A stretch of DNA of 64,000 bases from JBAVEL01 sp049587715 (GTDB lineage Bacteria; Bacteroidota; Ignavibacteria; UBA10030; UBA6906), in the NCBI GenBank assembly GCA_049587715.1, contig JBAVEL010000003.1:1-64000 (forward strand), in the 5' to 3' direction. The notes beneath the pieces are model-generated. The model was not told the DNA's origin. It did no database searches and was given only the letters and a program-made list of their open reading frames with translations. Every line of letters starts with the position of its first letter. Position 1 is the first letter of the stretch. Shown here piece after piece: positions 17,007 through 25,593 of this stretch. The position numbers were made by a program, and so were the translations under genes.

Positions 17007-18260
17007 GTGGCTCTCGGGATCTCTCCGCGGTGGCTGTTTTCCTTCTTCCTGATCGCCCTCTGCCTGGCCGTGGCTGCCGGGGGAGAGGCGCGCGCCGGGG
17101 GGGATGCAGACTCCCTGAGGAGGCGGGCCGTCCGGTTCGTCCGGGAGAACATCCTGGTGGACACGCACCTGGATGCCCCATGGCGCATGCGGGGGAAGGG
17201 GCCGGATCTCTCCGGGAGGAGCAACGCGGGGAACTTCGACATCCCGCGGGCCCGGGACGGGGGACTGGATGTGGCTTTTATGGCCATCTTCATCCCGTCC
17301 TCCCGGGAAGGGACACCCGGGGCGGTGACCCTTGCCGAAGAGCTGATCGGAGCCGTCCGGGGCTTCGCCCTCAGGCATCCGGAGCTCTGCGCCGTGCCGC
17401 TCAGTGCCTCCGAGGCAAGGGAACACGCAGGGCGGGGGCTCATCTCCCTCCCCCTGGGCATGGAGAACGGAGCACCCCTCGGGGGATCCCTCGAGAACCT
17501 CCGGATGTTCCACCGCCTGGGAATCCGCTACCTGACCCTCGTCCACTCGAAGGACAATCACCTGGCGGATGCGGCCACGGACGACCGCCGCACCTGGGGG
17601 GGACTCAGTCCCTTCGGCGCTGAGGCGGTGCGGGAGATGAACCGGCTGGGGATCATGATCGACGTCTCGCATGCCTCCGACAGCGCCTTCTATCAGGTGC
17701 TCCGCATCTCACGCGCCCCCGTGATCGCCTCCCACTCCTCCTGCCGCCACTTCACACCCCTCTGGAGCCGCAACATGGATGACCGCATGATCCGGGAACT
17801 GGCTTCCCGCGGCGGGGTTCTGCACATAAGCTTCGGTTCCATATTCCTGGGGGAGACATTCCGCAGGGAGGCGCCCGTTTTTGCCCGGAAGCTGGCCGCC
17901 TTCAGGAAGAAAGAGGGTCTTCCCGAGGACCATCCCCGGGTCGCGGCCTTCCGTGCCCGGTACCGGGCGGAGCACCCGGGCGCCGTCCCCGGCGTGGAGG
18001 ATGTGGCCGATCACATCGAGCACGCGGCGGCCCTGGGAGGAGTGGAGCATGTGGGGCTGGGGTCCGACTTTGACGGGGTGGGGGAGGGTCTCCCCGATGG
18101 ACTCGCAAGCGTCTCCGACTATCCGAACCTGGTTGCGGAGCTGATGCGGCGCGGATGGACGGAGGAGAGATTGCGCCTGGTGTGCGGCGGGAACACGCTC
18201 CGGGTCTGGGAAGAGGTGGAGCGGAAGGGGGAGGAGATCCGGCGGGAGGCGGAACGGTGA
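17007..18260 (+). CDS. Secreted membrane dipeptidase (peptidase family M19)
   Basis: A 417-residue zinc amidohydrolase with a signal peptide (hydrophobic about 10-30 ending AAGGEARA). Metal-binding landmarks are DTHLD (H54, D56), GMENG with the bridging Glu (about 153), and downstream VSHAS and ASHSSCR. M19 enzymes split dipeptides, including D-containing ones, so cell-wall or nutrient peptides are likely substrates; it follows an S9 peptidase in the same operon, which could supply dipeptides. GTG 17007 is preceded by AGGAG at 6-10 bases. It ends inside a 15-bp tandem repeat that also holds the next start. Confidence 0.9.
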   Translation: MALGISPRWLFSFFLIALCLAVAAGGEARAGGDADSLRRRAVRFVRENILVDTHLDAPWRMRGKGPDLSGRSNAGNFDIPRARDGGLDVAFMAIFIPSSREGTPGAVTLAEELIGAVRGFALRHPELCAVPLSASEAREHAGRGLISLPLGMENGAPLGGSLENLRMFHRLGIRYLTLVHSKDNHLADAATDDRRTWGGLSPFGAEAVREMNRLGIMIDVSHASDSAFYQVLRISRAPVIASHSSCRHFTPLWSRNMDDRMIRELASRGGVLHISFGSIFLGETFRREAPVFARKLAAFRKKEGLPEDHPRVAAFRARYRAEHPGAVPGVEDVADHIEHAAALGGVEHVGLGSDFDGVGEGLPDGLASVSDYPNLVAELMRRGWTEERLRLVCGGNTLRVWEEVERKGEEIRREAER

Positions 18261-18280
18261 GAGGCAGAACGGTGAGAGGC
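18251..18280 (+). repeat. 15-bp tandem duplication at a stop/start junction
   Basis: GGAACGGTGAGAGGC (18251-18265) is followed directly by AGAACGGTGAGAGGC (18266-18280), one mismatch. The first copy contains the dipeptidase stop TGA and a GTG start for the next gene in a GTGA overlap; the second copy provides another in-frame GTG 15 bases (5 codons) later. Confidence 0.8.
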
Positions 18281-20116
18281 GCCCTTGTCTGGTTCTTTGC
18301 GGCCGCGGGGGCGTGTTCGTCCCTCGCGGGGCCGCTCCGTGTGGAGAAACTGGAGCCCCCCTGGTGGTGGGTGGGCATGCGCCGGGACACACTCCAGGTC
18401 CTGATCTACGGAGAGAACCTGGAGGGCGCCTCCGTGCGCCCCGACAGGCAGGGTGTGCAGCTTGCGGGCATCCGGAGCACGGGGAGCCCGTTTCATGTTT
18501 TCGCCGAGCTTGTCATTACGCCGGATGCATCCCCCGGCCCCTGCACCCTGACGCTCTGGAAGGAGGGCGATACCGCCGGGATTGTGCTCCCCCTTCTTGA
18601 GCGCCCGCCCCGCAGGGGGCGCTACGCGGGTTTCTCCTCCGACGACGTGCTGTATCTGATCACCCCCGACAGGTTTGCAAACGGCGACCCGCAGAACGAT
18701 GCCGTGGAGGGATACCCCGAAAGCGTGAACCGGTCCGATCCCTACGGGCGGCACGGGGGTGACATCACGGGCATCATCTCCCGGCTGGATTACCTGGCGG
18801 ATCTGGGTGTGACCGCCCTCTGGATCAACCCTCTCACCGAGAACCGGGGACCGGTGAGCTACCACGGCTACGCGGCCACAGACCTGTACGCCGTGGACCC
18901 CCGCTTCGGCTCCCATGAGCTGTACGCCCGCATGGTGCAGGCCTCGCACGAGCGGGGCCTCAAGGTCATCATGGACCATGTGGGAAACCACATCGGGATC
19001 GAGCATCCCTGGGTGCGCCGGCCTCCCTCCCCCAACTGGTTCCACGGCACGCCCGGGGACCACCCGGGGGCCTATCACGGAAAACGGGAGCTCACCGATC
19101 CCTACAGCGATGCGTCCGCACGGGAGCGGGCCACGCAAGGGTGGTTCACGGACCGGATGCCCGACCTCCATCACGGCAACCCGCTCGTCCGCCGGTATCT
19201 GATTCAGAACACGCTCTGGTGGATCGAGTCCACGGGTCTGGACGGGATTCGGGAGGACACCTTCCCCTACCTGGATCCCGGATTCGCCTCGGAGTGGTGC
19301 CGGGCGGTGCTGGAGGAGTATCCGGACTTCAACATCGTGGGAGAGGTCTGGGTGGATGAGCCCTCGCTCCTCGCCCCCTACCAGGCGGGGAGCTGCCTGT
19401 GGCGGGGGCCGGATCCGCGGCTCCCCTCTGTCACGGACTTTCCGCTCATGGGGGTTCTGGATGCGGTGTTTGCACGGGGGGAGAGCATTTCCCTTCTGCA
19501 TGAGATGCTGGGAGAGGACTTTCTCTTTCCCCGGCCCGACCGGCTGGTGACGTTCCTGGACAACCACGACATCCAGCGCTTCATGCGGCGTACGGGGGGG
19601 GATGAGCGGCGGTTCTCTCTCGCGCTTCTGGTGCTCCTGACGACGCGGGGAATACCCCAGATATACTACGGCACGGAGATCGGCATGGAGGGGGGAAGGG
19701 ACCACGGAAGAATCCGGGAGGACTTCCCGGGAGGATTCCCGGGCGACCCTCGGGATGCGTTCACGGAGGAGGGACGCACCCCGGGGGAGAATTCCCTCTT
19801 TCGCAACCTCCGGACTCTCCTCCGCGTCCGGAGGGAACATGAAGCCCTGAGGAGGGGATCCCTCGTGCATTATCCCCCCGGGGAGGATCTGTATGTGTAC
19901 AGAAGGGAGACGGAAGCGGAGACACTGCTTGTGGCGGTGAACGCGGGCTCCGCTCTCCGCACCCTTGCCCCCGGAAGCTACGGCATTCCGCTCCGCGGGG
20001 GATGGGTTCTGAGGGACCTCACGGGCGGCGAGCTGGTTCCGCTCGGTGAGGGTGCGCAGGTGGAGCTGGCGCCCCAGTCGGGCCGCATTCTGCTCCTGGA
20101 AAGGGGCGGAGATTGA
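18257..20116 (+). CDS. Secreted GH13 alpha-amylase/neopullulanase (SusA/cyclomaltodextrinase-like)
   Basis: A 619-residue glycoside hydrolase. A signal-like N terminus (GALVWFFAAAGAC) leads to a cyclomaltodextrinase-type N-terminal beta domain (about 30-120) recognised by EPPWWWVGMRRDTLQVLIYG. The GH13 barrel follows, with the nucleophile D334 in GIREDT, acid/base E363 in NIVGEVW and transition-state Asp438 in FLDNHD; a C-terminal beta domain ends the protein. It should cut alpha-1,4-glucans or cyclodextrins in the periplasm or at the surface. Start may be GTG 18257 or GTG 18272, both made by a tandem duplication; 18257 is given because it overlaps the previous stop. Confidence 0.88.
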   Translation: MRGRTVRGALVWFFAAAGACSSLAGPLRVEKLEPPWWWVGMRRDTLQVLIYGENLEGASVRPDRQGVQLAGIRSTGSPFHVFAELVITPDASPGPCTLTLWKEGDTAGIVLPLLERPPRRGRYAGFSSDDVLYLITPDRFANGDPQNDAVEGYPESVNRSDPYGRHGGDITGIISRLDYLADLGVTALWINPLTENRGPVSYHGYAATDLYAVDPRFGSHELYARMVQASHERGLKVIMDHVGNHIGIEHPWVRRPPSPNWFHGTPGDHPGAYHGKRELTDPYSDASARERATQGWFTDRMPDLHHGNPLVRRYLIQNTLWWIESTGLDGIREDTFPYLDPGFASEWCRAVLEEYPDFNIVGEVWVDEPSLLAPYQAGSCLWRGPDPRLPSVTDFPLMGVLDAVFARGESISLLHEMLGEDFLFPRPDRLVTFLDNHDIQRFMRRTGGDERRFSLALLVLLTTRGIPQIYYGTEIGMEGGRDHGRIREDFPGGFPGDPRDAFTEEGRTPGENSLFRNLRTLLRVRREHEALRRGSLVHYPPGEDLYVYRRETEAETLLVAVNAGSALRTLAPGSYGIPLRGGWVLRDLTGGELVPLGEGAQVELAPQSGRILLLERGGD

Positions 20117-20118
20117 CC

Positions 20119-20772
20119 GTGCGCGCATACATTCGGAATCTTGCCCGTGCATGGAGGGATGCCCTCGGGGGGGGGTCGTTTCCCTGTCACGCAATTCTAA
20201 GTGTGGCCGCGCTGGCCGCCGTGCTCGGGGTTTTCTCCCGGTTTCTGGATTTCGTGGAGTCGCGCCCCGGGACGGTGCCGGGAGATCCCGTGCTGGCCTT
20301 GTTCCACCCCGTGGATCTCACCTGGCTCACGTTCGCCCTGATCTATCTTTCGATTCTGGCGGGACTTGCCGCCCTGGCCCCGAGGCCCGCGCTTCTTGTT
20401 ACGGCTCTCCGGAGTTACACCCTCATGGTGCTCTTCCGGATGGCGGCCATGTGGCTCCTCCCCCTGGATCCGCCTCCCCAGATGATCCCGCTCCATGATC
20501 CGTTCGTCCAGCTCTTTGCCGGAGACGGCACGATTCTCACGCGGGATCTGTTCTTCTCGGGCCACACATCCACGCTGTTTCTTCTGTTTCTGGTCACCCC
20601 GGGAAGGCGCCTCCGCCGGGTGCTTCTGGCCTGCACGGTGCTGGTGGCCGCCTCCGTGATTGCCCAGCATGTGCACTATTCGGTGGATGTGTTTGTGGCC
20701 CCCTTTGCGGCCTACGGCGCCCGGCGTCTGACCCTTCTTCTGCCGGGGCCCGCCGGTCCGCACAGGAACTGA
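20119..20772 (+). CDS. PAP2-like membrane protein, sphingomyelin-synthase-related
   Basis: A 217-residue protein with about six hydrophobic segments. A FFSGHTSTLF motif (about 134-143) and a later HVHYSVDVFVAP motif (about 176-187) match the histidine and aspartate positions of the PAP2 C-terminal type found in sphingomyelin synthases and related lipid phosphotransferases. The exact reaction (lipid head-group transfer or dephosphorylation) is unknown. GTG 20119 is preferred to a TTG at 20113 because a GGAG ribosome-binding sequence lies 8 bases ahead. It follows the amylase gene with almost no gap. Confidence 0.7.
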   Translation: MRAYIRNLARAWRDALGGGSFPCHAILSVAALAAVLGVFSRFLDFVESRPGTVPGDPVLALFHPVDLTWLTFALIYLSILAGLAALAPRPALLVTALRSYTLMVLFRMAAMWLLPLDPPPQMIPLHDPFVQLFAGDGTILTRDLFFSGHTSTLFLLFLVTPGRRLRRVLLACTVLVAASVIAQHVHYSVDVFVAPFAAYGARRLTLLLPGPAGPHRN

Positions 20773-20789
20773 CCCGAAAGGACCCCGCT

Positions 20790-21566
<777 letters not shown>

Positions 21567-21660
21567 CTCCGCGGCACGCGGCTCCGGCCGGGTGCGTCCG
21601 CCGGATGCCCGGGGAGAGCATATGTCGGGGACGGAATGCCCGGTCTGAGCTCCCCGCCGG

Positions 21661-21689
21661 TTGACAGTTTTGGGCCTTTTCGGTACATT
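21661..21689 (+). promoter_or_regulatory. Sigma-70-like promoter of tRNA-Thr
   Basis: TTGACA (21661-21666), 17-bp spacer, TACATT (21684-21689). The predicted transcript starts about 27 bases ahead of the tRNA. Consensus -35 and optimal spacing fit a strong stable-RNA promoter. Confidence 0.75.
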
Positions 21690-21722
21690 TCCGTGTCCGG
21701 GGCGCAGCTCCGGGTCTTCCCG

Positions 21723-21794
21723 GCTGAAGTAGCTCAGCGGTAGAGCAGCTGATTCGTAATCAGCAGGTCGTGGGTTCAAATCCCACCTTCAGCT
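21723..21794 (+). tRNA. tRNA-Thr (anticodon CGT)
   Basis: A full cloverleaf is readable: acceptor GCTGAAG/CTTCAGC (7 bp), D arm GCTC/GAGC, anticodon arm GCTGA-TTCGTAA-TCAGC with anticodon CGT (reads ACG), a 5-base variable loop and T arm GTGGG-TTCAAAT-CCCAC. Discriminator base is T; the 3' CCA is not encoded, so it must be added by a nucleotidyltransferase. Confidence 0.96.
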
Positions 21795-21806
21795 CTCTGA
21801 ACCCCG

Positions 21807-21848
21807 GGGGCTGTCTTTCGAGTTCTGAGACGGCCCCTTTCCTTTCCT
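21807..21848 (+). terminator. Intrinsic terminator of tRNA-Thr
   Basis: GGGGCTGTCT (21807-21816) pairs with AGACGGCCCC (21828-21837) over 10 bp with one G-T wobble and an 11-base loop, followed by a T-rich tail (TTTCCTTTCCT). It separates the tRNA from the arsR unit. Confidence 0.85.
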
Positions 21849-21882
21849 CCTTCCGATCCCCCGGCTCTCCCGGCACCCGGAG

Positions 21883-21911
21883 TTGCCATTCGCCCGGCCG
21901 GGTGTTATATT
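21883..21911 (+). promoter_or_regulatory. arsR promoter
   Basis: TTGCCA (21883-21888), 17-bp spacer, TATATT (21906-21911). The last base of the -10 box is the first base of the palindrome at 21911, so a bound repressor would block the start site. Confidence 0.7.
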
Positions 21912-21926
21912 TCGTCAACTGACGAA
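21911..21926 (+). promoter_or_regulatory. Predicted ArsR operator (perfect palindrome)
   Basis: TTCGTCA-AC-TGACGAA: two 7-bp arms, perfect inverted repeat, covering the predicted transcription start and ending 13 bp before the arsR ATG. ArsR-type dimers bind such repeats over their own promoters; autoregulation of the downstream operon is the natural reading. Confidence 0.75.
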
Positions 21927-21939
21927 CTGTAGTTTCTCC

Positions 21940-22287
21940 ATGAACCGGTCCCGCATCAGGGTCTTCCGCGCTCTCGGCGACCCCGGCCGCATCCGCATCC
22001 TGAAGATGCTGGAGGTGCGGGAGCTCTGCCTCTGCGAGCTGCGGGAGGTCCTTCGTCTATCGGCCTCCACGGTGTCGAAGCATCTCTCGGTGCTGCGGGA
22101 TGCGGGTCTCGTGACAGACGCCAGGGACGGGAAGTGGGTCAACTTCCGTCTGAACGCGGGATCGGAAGACCGGTTCCTCCGCTCACAGCTTGCAGCCGTG
22201 GCGGGGGGATTTGCGGAGGATGCGCAGGTCCTGAAAGACAGACGGGCTCTCGGCGGGGTGGACCGCAGGAAGATCTGCGGGCTATGA
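21940..22287 (+). CDS. arsR: ArsR/SmtB family metalloregulator
   Basis: A 115-residue winged-helix repressor. It shows FRALGDPGRIRILKML (helix 1-2), the metal-sensing ELCLCEL motif (C30 and C32, the ELCVC box of arsenite/cadmium sensors) and the recognition helix SASTVSKHLSVLRDAGLV (about 41-58). It should repress the operon it heads until a soft metal or metalloid binds the cysteines. ATG 21940 is chosen because the protein then starts at the conserved helix and the codon follows the operator; an upstream in-frame ATG would lie within the promoter and is excluded. Confidence 0.9.
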   Translation: MNRSRIRVFRALGDPGRIRILKMLEVRELCLCELREVLRLSASTVSKHLSVLRDAGLVTDARDGKWVNFRLNAGSEDRFLRSQLAAVAGGFAEDAQVLKDRRALGGVDRRKICGL

Positions 22288-22344
22288 AACGCCGGCAGGG
22301 CTGTATCACCTTCCCCCAGTGAGGTACGAAAGGAGATTCTTCGG

Positions 22345-22602
22345 ATGAAGATCAGGATCCTCGGACCCGGTTGTGCAAACTGCAGGACACTCGCCTCGCG
22401 TACCGAGGCGGCAGCACAGGAGCTTGGCCTGGATGCGACCGTAGAGAAGGTGGAGTCTCCGCGCGACATCGCCGCCTACGGCATCCTCCGGACTCCCGGC
22501 CTTGTCCTGGATGAGACCGTTGTGTGCCAGGGGAGGGTGCCCCGTGTGGAAGAGATCAAGTCCCTTCTGAAGGACCATGCGGCGAAGGACCTCCCCGCAT
22601 GA
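22345..22602 (+). CDS. Small thioredoxin-like CxxC redox protein
   Basis: An 85-residue protein of the small redox-active disulfide type: MKIRILGPGCANC with C10 and C13 (CxxC) after the first strand, and RTPGLVLD providing the cis-proline region (about 48-55). An AAAGGAGA ribosome-binding sequence lies 8 bases before the ATG. Relatives commonly sit beside ArsR and permease genes of this kind, where they may deliver electrons or metal. The stop overlaps the next start (ATGA). Confidence 0.85.
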   Translation: MKIRILGPGCANCRTLASRTEAAAQELGLDATVEKVESPRDIAAYGILRTPGLVLDETVVCQGRVPRVEEIKSLLKDHAAKDLPA

Positions 22603-23606
22603 AGAACCCCGGGGTTCTCGCGGGGATCCTGCTCGTGGTCTGGATCCTGGCCTACCTCGCCCTTGAACCCGCGGCCGCGCTGTGTGTCCGCGCCATCCCC
22701 CTTCCGCCCGGAAGCCGGCTCTCCGAGGCGGTGCGGTTCTTTCTCTACGAGGCGCCCAAGGTGCTGCTCCTCCTCGTGCTGGTCGTGTTCGGGGTGGGCG
22801 TCATACGGACCTTTTTCTCGCCGGAGAGAACCAGGCGGATCCTGGGCGGCCGGTCGAGTTTCCTCGGGAACGTGCTGGCAGGCCTCCTCGGGATCGTCAC
22901 CCCGTTCTGCTCCTGCTCCGCCGTGCCGCTCTTCATCGGGTTCGTGGAGACGGGGATTCCCCTCGGGGTCACGTTTTCCTTCCTGATCGCCGCTCCGATG
23001 ATCAACGAGGTGGCTCTCGTGCTGCTCTTCGGTCTCTTCGGGTGGCAGACGGCCCTCATCTATGTCACGACAGGCCTCGCCATCGCCATCGGCTCGGGAT
23101 ACCTGATCGGGCGGATGCGCCTGGAGGGTTTTGTGGAGGATTGGGTGTACGAAGTCACCAGCCGTCCTCTTCCGCCCGAGGCGGGCCTCGGCTTCCAGGA
23201 TCGGATCCGGGCGGGATTCACGGCGGTGGGGGATGTGGTGGGGAGGGTGTGGCCGTATGTGCTTGTTGGGATAGGGGTGGGAGCCGGGGTGCACGGCTAT
23301 GTGCCCGAGGACTTCCTGGCGGGCATCATGGGAAAGTCGGTCTGGTGGGCTGTTCCCCTCTCGGTGCTGATAGGCGTTCCTCTCTACTCCAACGCGGCGG
23401 GGATCATTCCTGTGGTGCATGCCCTGCTGGAGAAAGGGGCTTCCCTGGGCACCGCCCTTGCCTTTATGATGTCCGTGATAGGGCTTTCCCTCCCCGAGAC
23501 GATCATTCTGCGGAAGGTCCTGAAGCCCCCCCTCATCGGCGTCTTTGTGGGAGTGGTGGCGGCGGGGATCGTGGCGGTGGGGTATCTTTTCAATCTGATA
23601 TACTGA
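22599..23606 (+). CDS. arsP: ArsP/YraQ-like permease
   Basis: A 335-residue polytopic membrane protein, about eight hydrophobic segments in two halves around a cytoplasmic loop (about 165-205). The first half has the family motif TPFCSCSAVPLFIGF (C104 and C106) and the second the matching GVPLYSNAAGIIPV. ArsP proteins export trivalent organoarsenicals, and the cysteines could bind the metalloid. Context (ArsR with ELCLC, CxxC protein) supports a metalloid or soft-metal role; the substrate itself is not shown. ATG 22599 overlaps the previous stop. Confidence 0.8.
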   Translation: MKNPGVLAGILLVVWILAYLALEPAAALCVRAIPLPPGSRLSEAVRFFLYEAPKVLLLLVLVVFGVGVIRTFFSPERTRRILGGRSSFLGNVLAGLLGIVTPFCSCSAVPLFIGFVETGIPLGVTFSFLIAAPMINEVALVLLFGLFGWQTALIYVTTGLAIAIGSGYLIGRMRLEGFVEDWVYEVTSRPLPPEAGLGFQDRIRAGFTAVGDVVGRVWPYVLVGIGVGAGVHGYVPEDFLAGIMGKSVWWAVPLSVLIGVPLYSNAAGIIPVVHALLEKGASLGTALAFMMSVIGLSLPETIILRKVLKPPLIGVFVGVVAAGIVAVGYLFNLIY

Positions 23607-23753
23607 ACCCCCGCCTCCGCTCAGGTGTCGGCTGAACACCCGGCCCCGGGTAGCGACGGCACCCGGAGCGAGGCGCCGCCGCCGGGGCAAGAGGGCCCCG
23701 GGAGAAAGGCCGTTCGCGGAATGGCGAGCCGGAAGGAGATGCAGGAGAAACCC

Positions 23754-24017
23754 ATGGACGGATCATGCTGCGGGAAGCCGGTTGTGAGGCTCATCAGCAT
23801 GGGGGATGCCCGGGCGGGCATCGTGGGTTGGGAGCGGGTCCGGGAGGGTGTGCGGAGGGCGCATCCCGGGGGAGAGGAGGAACTGAAGGATCTGCTCCTG
23901 GGGTTCGTCCGGCAGGCGGGGAACTACGTGCCCGCATCACGGGAGGGGGACTACAAGCGGGCCCTTCTGGATGCCTGGAGAGAGGATGAGGGTGCGGTCC
24001 CTCGCCCCCCTGCATGA
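23754..24017 (+). CDS. Small conserved-looking CC-motif protein, function unknown
   Basis: An 87-residue protein, 147 bp after the permease and on the same strand. It has an adjacent cysteine pair (C5, C6 in GSCCGKP), a VGWERVREGVRR helix, and an NYVP...YKRALLDAW ending. I do not recognise a named family. ATG 23754 has an AGGAG sequence 7-11 bases ahead; in-frame alternatives at ATG 23721 and GTG 23625 would add low-complexity sequence. The cysteine pair and the position at the end of an ArsR operon suggest metal(loid) binding, which is inference only. Confidence 0.6.
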   Translation: MDGSCCGKPVVRLISMGDARAGIVGWERVREGVRRAHPGGEEELKDLLLGFVRQAGNYVPASREGDYKRALLDAWREDEGAVPRPPA

Positions 24018-24058
24018 TCCCGCTGCACTCAAGACGCTCCGGCGGGGGGTTTTCGTGG

Positions 24059-24090
24059 CCGGATCGGCGGCGGTCGCCTCCGCCGTCCGG
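24059..24090 (+). terminator. Stem-loop ahead of the atpD promoter
   Basis: CCGGA-T-CGGCGG pairs with CCGCCG-TCCGG (11 bp with one bulged T, 9-base loop), ending 8 bp before the atpD -35 box. There is no T-tract. It probably ends the arsR operon or shields the atpD promoter. Confidence 0.5.
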
Positions 24091-24097
24091 AAACGCG

Positions 24098-24126
24098 TTG
24101 ATTCTCAATGAGTTTCTTCATACATT
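24098..24126 (+). promoter_or_regulatory. Sigma-70-like promoter of atpD-atpC
   Basis: TTGATT (24098-24103), 17-bp spacer, TACATT (24121-24126). It ends 54 bp before the atpD ATG. Confidence 0.65.
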
Positions 24127-24180
24127 CAAAGCCGGATTTTGCCGCAACCCGGCCCTGCCGCCCCCACTACGAGGAATCTG

Positions 24181-25578
24181 ATGAACGAAGGCACCGTCGT
24201 CCAGGTGATTGGACCCGTTGTAGACATTGACTTCACGGGTGGCACACTCCCCTCCATCCTGAGCGCCCTCCTCATTCCCCGCACCGACGGGGCAGGGGAT
24301 CTGGTGGTGGAGGTGCAGCAGCACCTGGGGGACAACCGGGTGCGGACTGTGGCCATGGACTCCACGGACGGTCTGGCGAGGGGGATGAAGGTCCGGGATA
24401 CGGGGGCACCCATGACGGTTCCCGTGGGCCCCGAAGTTCTGGGACGCCTCATCAACGTGGTGGGGGAGCCCATTGACGGGCTGGGCCCCATCAAGACACA
24501 GAAGCGCTACCCCATTCACAGGCCCTCCCCTCCCTTTGACCAGCTTTCCACACGGAAGGAGCTCTTCGAGACGGGCATCAAGGTGGTGGATCTCCTGGAA
24601 CCCTACTCCAAAGGGGGGAAGACGGGTCTCTTTGGAGGCGCCGGCGTGGGGAAGACCGTCATCATCATGGAGCTGATCCACAACATCGCCAAACAGCACG
24701 GCGGCTTTTCGGTGTTCGCGGGGGTGGGGGAGCGGACGCGTGAGGGGAACGACCTCTGGCGGGAGATGAAGGAGGGGGGCGTCATCAACAAGACCGCCCT
24801 TGTCTTCGGGCAGATGAACGAGCCGCCGGGTGCCCGCCAGCGTGTGGGCCTCACGGCCCTCACCATCGCGGAGTACTTCCGGGATGAGGAGGGAAAGGAT
24901 GTGCTGTTGTTCATCGACAACATCTTCCGGTTTGTGCAGGCGGGGTCGGAGGTCTCGGCCCTGCTGGGCCGCATGCCCTCGGCGGTGGGATACCAGCCCA
25001 CCCTCGGCTCCGAGATGGGGGAGCTGCAGGAGCGCATCACCTCCACCCGCAAGGGCTCCATCACCTCCGTGCAGGCCATCTACGTGCCCGCCGACGACCT
25101 GACGGACCCCGCTCCCGCAACCACCTTCTCGCATCTGGACGCCACCACGGTGCTGAGCAGGCAGATCGCGGAGCTGGGCATCTACCCGGCGGTGGATCCC
25201 CTGGACTCCACCTCCCGCATCCTGGAGCCGGGGATCGTGGGGGAGGAGCACTACGCGGTGGCCAAGCAGGTGAAGGAAATCCTTCAGACATACAAGGACC
25301 TGCAGGATATCATCAACATCCTGGGCATGGATGAGCTCTCCGACGAGGATAAGCTCACCGTCTCGCGGGCCCGCAGGATCCAGAAGTTTCTTTCGCAGCC
25401 CTTCCATGTGGCGGAGCAGTTCACGGGCTACGCCGGGAAGTACGTTCCCATGGAGGAGACCATCCGGAGCTTCCGGGGGATCATCGAGGGCCGGTATGAC
25501 GGCCTTCCCGAGGCGGCCTTCTACATGGTGGGGACGATCGACGAGGCCGTGGAGAAAGCCCGGACGCTCCAGGCCTGA
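24181..25578 (+). CDS. atpD: F1F0 ATP synthase subunit beta
   Basis: A 465-residue catalytic subunit with Walker A GGAGVGKT (152-159), GERTREGNDL, FGQMNEPPGAR and the FRFVQAGSEVSALLGRMPSAVGYQPTL region (given in part: LLGRMPSA). It hydrolyses or makes ATP in the F1 head at the membrane. ATG 24181 starts the usual NEGTVVQVIGPVVD strand, with a GAGGA ribosome-binding sequence 6-10 bases ahead; a longer frame is open upstream but lies partly within the leader. Only atpC follows; the other ATP synthase genes are absent from this window. Confidence 0.97.
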   Translation: MNEGTVVQVIGPVVDIDFTGGTLPSILSALLIPRTDGAGDLVVEVQQHLGDNRVRTVAMDSTDGLARGMKVRDTGAPMTVPVGPEVLGRLINVVGEPIDGLGPIKTQKRYPIHRPSPPFDQLSTRKELFETGIKVVDLLEPYSKGGKTGLFGGAGVGKTVIIMELIHNIAKQHGGFSVFAGVGERTREGNDLWREMKEGGVINKTALVFGQMNEPPGARQRVGLTALTIAEYFRDEEGKDVLLFIDNIFRFVQAGSEVSALLGRMPSAVGYQPTLGSEMGELQERITSTRKGSITSVQAIYVPADDLTDPAPATTFSHLDATTVLSRQIAELGIYPAVDPLDSTSRILEPGIVGEEHYAVAKQVKEILQTYKDLQDIINILGMDELSDEDKLTVSRARRIQKFLSQPFHVAEQFTGYAGKYVPMEETIRSFRGIIEGRYDGLPEAAFYMVGTIDEAVEKARTLQA

Positions 25579-25593
25579 GGAGAAGCCGCACAG

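Noticed and set aside
23625..23753. GTG 23625 or ATG 23721 as start of the CC-motif protein
   Set aside because: Both add low-complexity sequence; ATG 23754 has a clear AGGAG at the right distance, although ATG 23721 is not fully excluded.
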